The notes under the pieces are model-generated. The model was not told the DNA's origin. It saw only the letters and a list, made by a program, of their open reading frames with translations, and did not search any database. The position numbers and the translations under genes are program-made. Positions 14,661 through 18,372 of a DNA stretch of 18,372 nt are shown here, piece after piece. How positions within the stretch are numbered: the stretch's first letter is position 1; each line of letters begins with the position of its first letter. This DNA comes from an uncultured Prevotellaceae bacterium (GTDB lineage Bacteria; Bacteroidota; Bacteroidia; Bacteroidales; Muribaculaceae): positions 1 through 18,372 of the forward strand of contig CAMYCE010000038.1 of assembly GCA_947254205.1 (NCBI GenBank), in the 5' to 3' direction.

Positions 14661-14676
14661 TAATTTTGCAAAATTA
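14661..14676. promoter_or_regulatory. Perfect 16-bp palindrome holding the gltX -7 element
   Basis: TAATTTTGCAAAATTA is self-complementary. On the minus strand 14669-14676 reads TAATTTTG, a TAnnTTTG match about 55 bases before the gltX start. No good TTG lies at the -33 distance. Because the site is symmetric it also gives TAATTTTG on the plus strand, where no gene follows. Confidence 0.45.
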
Positions 14677-14713
14677 CAAAAATATAACGTACTCTACCAC
14701 GATTCAGGGCGTT

Positions 14714-15493
14714 TTATCGCAACAAATCGGCGATTTGGGCAATCGCCTGCTTGTGAGTTTGGTCTACCTTGCAAGGAGTTGCCGTTGCCCAGCCACGCTC
14801 AAGCCAATAGAGGTCGGTGGTGTCGTCTTTCGACTGCGTGCAGCGATAATTGCCCGTGAGCCAATAATAGGGAAAACCAAAGGGGTCGACACGCTGTTCA
14901 TATTCTTTCTCCCAAAGCCCCATGCAAGCCGCGGTGGCCTTGATGCCCCTAATTTCGCCCTCAAGGCGTGGAATGTTGACATTGAGGCACACATCGCAGG
15001 GCAAGCCACTGGCAAGCACACGCTCTATCACCTGCCTGAGCACAGGTTCACACACCTCCATGTTGGCATCGGGGCCATGCTGGTCATAGGAAAATGCCAC
15101 ACTATCCACGCCATGCACACAGCCCTCAAACACCGCCCCCATCGTGCCACTATACAGGGAACAGGTGCCCGTGTTGAGCCCATGATTGATTCCCGAAAGC
15201 ACAAGATTGGGAGTGCGCCCATCGAGCAACTTGTCGAAGGCGAGCTTCACACAGTCGGTGGGCGTGCCACTCACCAGATATTCCTTAATTCCCTCGGCCT
15301 GAAACGAGAGAAAAGCACGCAAAGGCTGGGTCACTGTAATAGCACTGCCCATGCCACTCTGGTGCTGCATGGGGGCTACTACAACCACATCGCCATAGCC
15401 CTTGGCCACTTTAATCAAAGTCTTAATTCCATTAAATTGGCGACCATCGTCGTTGCTCACAAGAATGAGCGGCCGCTGTTGTTGACTTCCCAT
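14714..15493 (-). CDS. surE: 5'/3'-nucleotidase SurE
   Basis: This 259-residue metal-dependent phosphatase removes phosphate from nucleoside monophosphates (and often short polyphosphate) in the cytoplasm and is linked to stationary-phase survival. The N-terminal ILVSNDDG gives the metal ligands Asp15 and Asp16. Ser46 (PMQHQSGMGSAIT) and Asn103 (LSGINHGLN) complete the usual Asp-Asp-Ser-Asn set at the family spacing. SGTPTDCVK (75-83) and YSGTMGAVFEG (114-124) are the other signatures. The family often has GINxGxNxGxDVxYSGTVGAA; here the loop reads GLNTGTCSLYSGT, a modest deviation. The length is normal. The ATG at 15493 is 26 bases downstream of a good promoter. gltX follows after 100 bases on the same strand. 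Confidence 0.95.
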   Translation of the reverse strand: MGSQQQRPLILVSNDDGRQFNGIKTLIKVAKGYGDVVVVAPMQHQSGMGSAITVTQPLRAFLSFQAEGIKEYLVSGTPTDCVKLAFDKLLDGRTPNLVLSGINHGLNTGTCSLYSGTMGAVFEGCVHGVDSVAFSYDQHGPDANMEVCEPVLRQVIERVLASGLPCDVCLNVNIPRLEGEIRGIKATAACMGLWEKEYEQRVDPFGFPYYWLTGNYRCTQSKDDTTDLYWLERGWATATPCKVDQTHKQAIAQIADLLR

Positions 15494-15518
15494 AAAAAAC
15501 GCTTTTTTTGATAACTTG

Positions 15519-15549
15519 CAAAGATACTAATTTACAACCATTTCACCAA
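15519..15549 (-). promoter_or_regulatory. Promoter of surE
   Basis: On the minus strand, TTG (15549-15547), a 20-bp spacer and TATCTTTG (15526-15519) match the consensus. The start would be near 15514, giving a leader of about 20 bases. Confidence 0.75.
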
Positions 15550-15642
15550 CTTCTGCCCACTCAAGCACAGGCCCTAAATAAACGAGGCCTCAACAAAACT
15601 GAGAATAGCGCAAGTTGTGCAGCTTGTGTGCTTTCAACATCA

Positions 15643-15708
15643 ATGGCAAAGATGAAGAAAAGCCTAAGATATTTTCTTCATGCGGCCTCATGACCGATTG
15701 GGGTTTAA
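15643..15708 (+). repeat. Intergenic repeat copy A (inverted partner of copy B)
   Basis: This 66-base segment is the reverse complement of 17114-17179 with 56 of 66 positions identical and no gaps. Its inner part (15690-15708) carries TGACCGATTGGGGTTTAA, shared with copies B and C. It also contains a perfect 10-bp inverted repeat, ATGAAGAAAA (15652-15661) and TTTTCTTCAT (15672-15681), with a 10-base loop. It ends 4 bases before the -33 element of the LRR gene. Confidence 0.85.
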
Positions 15709-15711
15709 TTA

Positions 15712-15742
15712 TTGCATTTCATGAAATAGTATTGTAAATTTG
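15712..15742 (+). promoter_or_regulatory. Promoter of the LRR surface-protein gene
   Basis: TTG at 15712-15714, a 20-bp spacer and TAAATTTG at 15735-15742 match the consensus. The start would be near 15748, about 30 bases before the ATG at 15777. The stretch 15550-15642 before the repeat shows nothing I can name. Confidence 0.75.
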
Positions 15743-15776
15743 CCAACAAACTTACTATCAAATTCTTAAAAAACTT

Positions 15777-16925
15777 ATGACAAACAAACTTTTCTCTCAT
15801 CTCTCGCTGGTTGCTATTTTACTTGCATGCTGTGGCCATGGCATTGCCGCCTCCTACCCCACCTCGTCCTACAAACTGAGTGCCGACGGTTTCACGCTCG
15901 AAAAATGGCTCGGCGACGAATCAACTGTCGACCTCGCAAGCGACAACCGTTTTTCAACTGTCACCACTATTGGCAACGATGCCTTTTCGGCCCGTCGCGA
16001 CTTGCGAGAAGTGGTGCTCTCGCAAGGCATCACCACACTGCGACAAGGAGCTTTTAGCGACTGCAACATGCTCAAAGCCATCACATTCAACGATGCTTTA
16101 AAAACAATTGGCAACGATGCCTTTAGAGCCTGCAAAGGGCTCAAGACTATCGACTTTAAAAATGTGACAGCAGTGGGCAGCACGGCATTTTCGGGGTGCA
16201 ACGCTCTCGTCGAAGTCAAAATTCCGCGCCAGCTCACCCAACTTGGCTATGCCACATTCTACAATTGCAACAGGCTCAAGAACTTCACCGTTGAAGACGG
16301 CAACCCGGCCTATAGCGCTATCGATGGAGTGCTGCTCGACAACAAGCAAGAAACACTCATCGCCTACCCGCGAGCCAAGGCCGACACAAGCTATATCGTG
16401 CCCACTACTGTAACAAGCCTTGAAGGACGCGCCTTTGATGGCTGCCGAAAACTCAAGACCTTGGAGATGGGGGCACACATCGCCACTATTGGCAAAAACG
16501 CCCTCTTCAACTGCACAGGCCTCAACAAAATCATCGTTCACGCCACCCGGCCACCCCTCTTGCAAGGCGACTCGCCCCTCAAGGGCATCAACGTGACCAC
16601 TTGCCGGCTACATGTGCCACAAAGTGCCATCGACGCCTATAGGCAGGCACAGCTGTGGCAAAACTTCGCAACCATTCTGCCCATCGAGGAAACCTCGTCG
16701 GTAACAGCCATCAACGGCACCGCCAACTTCACGATGAGCGTGCAAGAAAACCGCCTCCACATCAACTGGACCGACACAGCATGGCACCACTTCACCATTT
16801 ATGACACTGCCGGCCACCTGCTATATCGCGCAAGGGAAACGGGCTCGGCTACCATTTCTCTCGACACCCACATCGCTATTGTTCACATCGACAATTATAG
16901 TGGCAAGGTGGTGACAATCCATTAA
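15777..16925 (+). CDS. BspA-type leucine-rich-repeat surface protein with type IX-like tail
   Basis: This 382-residue protein begins with a signal peptide (about residues 1-25, ending GIAAS). Residues about 60-260 are LRR_5 (TpLRR/BspA) units of the form AFxxCxxLxxIxF: IGNDAFSARRDLREVVL, RQGAFSDCNMLKAITF, IGNDAFRACKGLKTIDF, GSTAFSGCNALVEVKI, YATFYNCNRLKNFTV and GRAFDGCRKLKTLEM. The insert NPAYSAIDGVLLDNKQETL is typical of the BspA family. A segment ending TCRLHVPQSAIDAYRQAQLW (about 283-302) also closes many BspA-like proteins. The last 60 residues (FTIYDTAGHLLYRA, then AIVHIDNYSGKVVTIH) resemble a Por/type IX sorting domain, so surface display is likely. BspA relatives bind host proteins or other bacteria, but no ligand can be read here. 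It is monocistronic with its own promoter and lies between inverted repeats. Confidence 0.9.
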   Translation: MTNKLFSHLSLVAILLACCGHGIAASYPTSSYKLSADGFTLEKWLGDESTVDLASDNRFSTVTTIGNDAFSARRDLREVVLSQGITTLRQGAFSDCNMLKAITFNDALKTIGNDAFRACKGLKTIDFKNVTAVGSTAFSGCNALVEVKIPRQLTQLGYATFYNCNRLKNFTVEDGNPAYSAIDGVLLDNKQETLIAYPRAKADTSYIVPTTVTSLEGRAFDGCRKLKTLEMGAHIATIGKNALFNCTGLNKIIVHATRPPLLQGDSPLKGINVTTCRLHVPQSAIDAYRQAQLWQNFATILPIEETSSVTAINGTANFTMSVQENRLHINWTDTAWHHFTIYDTAGHLLYRARETGSATISLDTHIAIVHIDNYSGKVVTIH

Positions 16926-16942
16926 GATTGTTGCCCCACACA

Positions 16943-16993
16943 TGCTCCCTGTGTGCCGGCCTTCTCCCCACTATCACGACCGGCACAGGGGCA
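16943..16993 (+). terminator. Probable terminator hairpin of the LRR gene
   Basis: Bases 16943-16959 (TGCTCCCTGTGTGCCGG) pair with 16980-16993 (CCGGCACAGGGGCA) as a roughly 14-bp stem with small bulges, followed only by ATTTCCC. The stem is strong but the T-run is weak. Confidence 0.5.
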
Positions 16994-17113
16994 TTTCCCA
17001 CAAAACCAATAGTGCCTAAAAGGAGAAACATTGAAGCCCATCACCATCATGCCCACATTTTTTTCAGAAACCCAAAAATCAGTTATTCTGCTCCTCATTG
17101 GTCATTCGCTTCT
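16994..17113. other. Gene-free spacer, nothing recognised
   Basis: This stretch lies between the LRR terminator hairpin and repeat copy B in a gene-free region of about 510 bases (16926-17438). I see no promoter, RNA or coding signal in it. A short TTGGTCATT at 17098 partly resembles the TCGGTCATT core of the repeats. Confidence 0.4.
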
Positions 17114-17179
17114 TTAAACCCAAATCGGTCATTAGGTCGCAAAAAGAAAATATCTTAGGCTTTTCCTTGCCTTTGTCAT
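17114..17179 (-). repeat. Intergenic repeat copy B (inverted partner of copy A)
   Basis: This is the inverted counterpart of 15643-15708 (56 of 66 positions identical). The best conserved part is AGAAAATATCTTAGGCTTTT, 20 identical bases. The 10-bp hairpin of copy A is degraded here, so pairing inside the element was not maintained. Bases 17113-17136 also match copy C in inverted orientation. Confidence 0.85.
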
Positions 17180-17212
17180 TTATTTTGGTTCTTTTTGACT
17201 GCTTTTTCGGTT

Positions 17213-17228
17213 GTTTAGCCCGCTAAAC
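17213..17228. repeat. Short inverted repeat GTTTAG/CTAAAC
   Basis: GTTTAG, a 4-base loop CCCG and CTAAAC form a 6-bp perfect hairpin between repeat copies B and C. No T-run follows. Its role is unknown. Confidence 0.35.
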
Positions 17229-17281
17229 GCCCTCAAAATCAATCAAAAATTACTCAAAATAATTTGATAAAAACAAAGAAA

Positions 17282-17304
17282 CCTAATGACCGATTTGGGT
17301 TAAA
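17282..17304 (+). repeat. Intergenic repeat copy C, partial
   Basis: CCTAATGACCGATTTGGG plus TTAAA is the reverse complement of 17113-17136 apart from one missing A, and has the same orientation as copy A. Only the inner third of the 66-base element is present. It lies about 100 bases before the tRNA promoter. Confidence 0.75.
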
Positions 17305-17380
17305 TCAAGTTTTGGGGGGAGTGCCGAAGTCAAGAAAAAGAGAAAAAAAACTGTTTCTTGAAAAAAAAGATTTTTTTTTG

Positions 17381-17410
17381 TTGGTGATAAAAAAAAATGT
17401 TGTACCTTTG
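17381..17410 (+). promoter_or_regulatory. Promoter of tRNA-Lys
   Basis: TTG at 17381-17383, a 19-bp spacer and TACCTTTG at 17403-17410 match the consensus. The start would be near 17416, about 23 bases before the mature tRNA. Upstream (17330-17380) are long A and T runs and a TCAAGAAA/TTTCTTGA inverted repeat. Confidence 0.75.
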
Positions 17411-17438
17411 CAATCGCAATTCAGCGATGAATATGCAC

Positions 17439-17511
17439 GTCTTCCTAGCTCAGTTGGTAGAGCAACTGACTCTTAATCAGTGGGTCAAGGGTTCGAGCCC
17501 CTTGGAGGACA
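17439..17511 (+). tRNA. tRNA-Lys, anticodon CTT
   Basis: The 73-base cloverleaf folds fully. The acceptor stem GTCTTCC pairs with GGAGGAC (one G-T pair), and the D stem is GCTC/GAGC with the loop AGTTGGTA. The anticodon stem is ACTGA/TCAGT with the loop CTCTTAA, placing anticodon CTT at 17472-17474 (reads AAG, lysine). The T stem AAGGG/CCCTT encloses TTCGAGC. The discriminator base is A and CCA is not encoded, as is common in Bacteroidetes. It stands alone with its own promoter and terminator. Confidence 0.97.
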
Positions 17512-17516
17512 CAACC

Positions 17517-17553
17517 AAAAAGCAATCAAGAACAATCTTGGTTGCTTTTTTTT
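17517..17553 (+). terminator. Intrinsic terminator of tRNA-Lys
   Basis: Bases 17517-17531 (AAAAAGCAATCAAGA) and 17536-17550 (TCTTGGTTGCTTTTT) form a 15-bp stem with one wobble and a 4-base loop, running into eight T's. Confidence 0.9.
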
Positions 17554-17572
17554 CGCATTTTTCACCTTTTCT

Positions 17573-17602
17573 TTGTTTTTATTACAAATCTTGTTATATT
17601 TG
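17573..17602 (+). promoter_or_regulatory. Promoter of the secreted protein gene at 17731
   Basis: TTG at 17573-17575, a 19-bp spacer and TATATTTG at 17595-17602 match the consensus. The start would be near 17608, giving a leader of about 120 bases. A sigma70-like TTGACA at 17619 is ignored because this phylum does not use that consensus. Confidence 0.65.
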
Positions 17603-17730
17603 TGGTTGAATTCTGTAGTTGACAATCTGTATTGGGCTATGAATGCTTGTATAGTAGTAGTAATACCGGTCAAAGATAGAATCAAATAATAATAATCGTG
17701 GATATTAATCTTTTTAAAAAGTGAATGAAC

Positions 17731-18372
17731 ATGAAACGAAATCTACTCAAAACATTGTGTGTCGCCATCATCGCGACCTTCAGCACTGTTGCCGCTTGGG
17801 GGGAGGTAACATACTATCCCCTGTTTATTAACGGAGTGCAAATAACGAGTGAAAATTACGACCACCTCGTGAGCCTTAGAGGCATAAGCTTCTCCAGAAG
17901 TGGGTATGACGAATTCAAGTATATACCTGAATCCAATACGCTCATTATGAGCGGTGTACGATCATCCTATCTCGACGGGACCGCCTTAAGATACACCGGA
18001 GACGAGGAACTCACAGTGCAGGTGCGTGGCAAGAATCAACTGAACGCGCAAGTGTTCTTTGACGGACCGACAACCATTGAAGGCGACGGTCTATTGGAAA
18101 TCAACGAAACAGGTTATCCAGCACTTCTATGTCAAACCAATGTTTCTATCAAAGACTGCAAACTCAAGGCTTCGGGACTATTCGGCATAAGGACCGGTCC
18201 AGGTGCAACTCTTCGGCTTGACAACGCAGTAGTCGTTGCCGATGGCACGGAAGCTGCTGTAGGCTTTAAGGGACAGCATCAGGGCACTAACGTGTGGACT
18301 ACCGAAAAGGTTAAAGACTTTAACAGTGAGGGCTACCCCATCAATGAAAAAGGGGAGGTAATGAAGCACCTT
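17731..18372 (+). CDS. Secreted repeat protein, 3' end outside window
   Basis: An open frame runs from ATG 17731 to the last base (214 codons, no stop). An in-frame ATG two codons earlier (17725) is an alternative start. Residues 1-22 are a signal peptide (MKRNLLKTLCVAIIATFSTV, then AA), cleaved near AAWG. The mature part starts YYPLFINGVQITSENYDHLVS and continues with short strand-turn units: GKNQLNAQVFFDGPTTIEGDG, LLEINETGYPALLCQTNVSI, KDCKLKASGLFGIRTGPGATL, RLDNAVVVADG. This pattern (INGVQVTSEN, then repeats of the type N-x-x-x-I-x-G-x-G-x-L-x-I) occurs in many secreted Bacteroidetes proteins and suggests a right-handed beta-helix-like fold. Function is unknown to me. The last residues seen (EGYPINEKGEVMKHL) do not look like a sorting tail, so more sequence should follow. 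It uses codons such as ATA, AGA and CTT more than the neighbouring genes. Confidence 0.8.
   Translation, partial: MKRNLLKTLCVAIIATFSTVAAWGEVTYYPLFINGVQITSENYDHLVSLRGISFSRSGYDEFKYIPESNTLIMSGVRSSYLDGTALRYTGDEELTVQVRGKNQLNAQVFFDGPTTIEGDGLLEINETGYPALLCQTNVSIKDCKLKASGLFGIRTGPGATLRLDNAVVVADGTEAAVGFKGQHQGTNVWTTEKVKDFNSEGYPINEKGEVMKHL

Noticed and set aside
14714..15493. Possible loss of function in surE because the GINHGLNTGTCSLYSGT loop differs from the common GINxGxNxGxD form
   Set aside because: All four metal ligands are present at normal spacing and the rest of the protein is intact, so the deviation is within family variation.
14531..15511. Plus-strand open frame of 326 codons across surE and the gltX start
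   Set aside because: It is antisense to surE, which has all its metal ligands and its own promoter; the frame has no family similarity I can see.
15643..17304. CRISPR array or insertion sequence for the repeats around the LRR gene
   Set aside because: Only three copies exist, in mixed orientation, far apart and without regular spacers; no transposase frame is present and I see no target-site duplication.
17264..17609. Two small plus-strand open frames overlapping tRNA-Lys
   Set aside because: They read through the tRNA and its promoter; the translation in the tRNA region is meaningless.
17619..17650. TTGACA followed by TATGAAT as a sigma70-type promoter
   Set aside because: Bacteroidetes primary sigma factor does not use this consensus, and a proper TTG/TATATTTG pair lies just upstream.

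Overview
The window looks like chromosome of an anaerobic gut-type member of the order Bacteroidales. The Muribaculaceae are my best guess, but the family is inference. Four signs point there: repeated Bacteroidetes-type promoters (TTG, 19-20 bp, TAnnTTTG); A-rich translation starts with little Shine-Dalgarno sequence; lipoproteins, Por/type IX-like C-terminal tails and a BspA-type leucine-rich-repeat surface protein; and a fumarate reductase in the order C-A-B with a di-heme-type cytochrome b.

Left part (1-2276): the 3' end of nagB (glucosamine-6-phosphate deaminase), a terminator, and a well-formed promoter driving a 454-residue lipoprotein with a BIG2-like N-terminal region. A 110-residue minus-strand gene follows. 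It consists largely of a type IX-like sorting tail without a signal peptide and ends in its own intrinsic terminator.

Central metabolic block (2277-9154): frdC-frdA-frdB, with a consensus promoter, a perfect 18-bp palindrome about 73 bp upstream of the likely transcription start, and a strong terminator after frdB. Next comes a probable two-gene unit, a GYF_2-DUF805 membrane protein and a small lipoprotein resembling a free-standing subtilase propeptide. A monocistronic acetyl-CoA hydrolase/transferase-family gene, probably an acetate:succinate CoA-transferase, follows. Fumarate reductase and this CoA-transferase both handle succinate and fit the anaerobic succinate/propionate/acetate metabolism of Bacteroidales.

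9250-10530: a secreted Sel1/TPR-like protein, probably co-transcribed with a second GYF_2 protein whose membrane half is CD225/dispanin-like. An 18-bp perfect hairpin terminator separates this from the convergent minus-strand block.

10699-15493 (minus strand, transcribed right to left): surE, then gltX, a GTG-started outer-membrane beta-barrel protein and waaA (Kdo transferase). The last three have 13-14 bp gaps and should form an operon joining translation to lipid A/envelope assembly.

Right part (15494-18372): a BspA-like LRR surface protein lies between two inverted copies (56 of 66 positions identical) of an intergenic repeat, with a third partial copy further on. Then come tRNA-Lys(CTT) with its promoter and terminator, and a secreted protein cut by the window end. 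I found no CRISPR array, integrase, transposase, phage gene or rRNA. The repeat family around the LRR gene, the palindrome upstream of frd, the orphan propeptide-like lipoprotein and the paired GYF_2 membrane proteins deserve the closest look.
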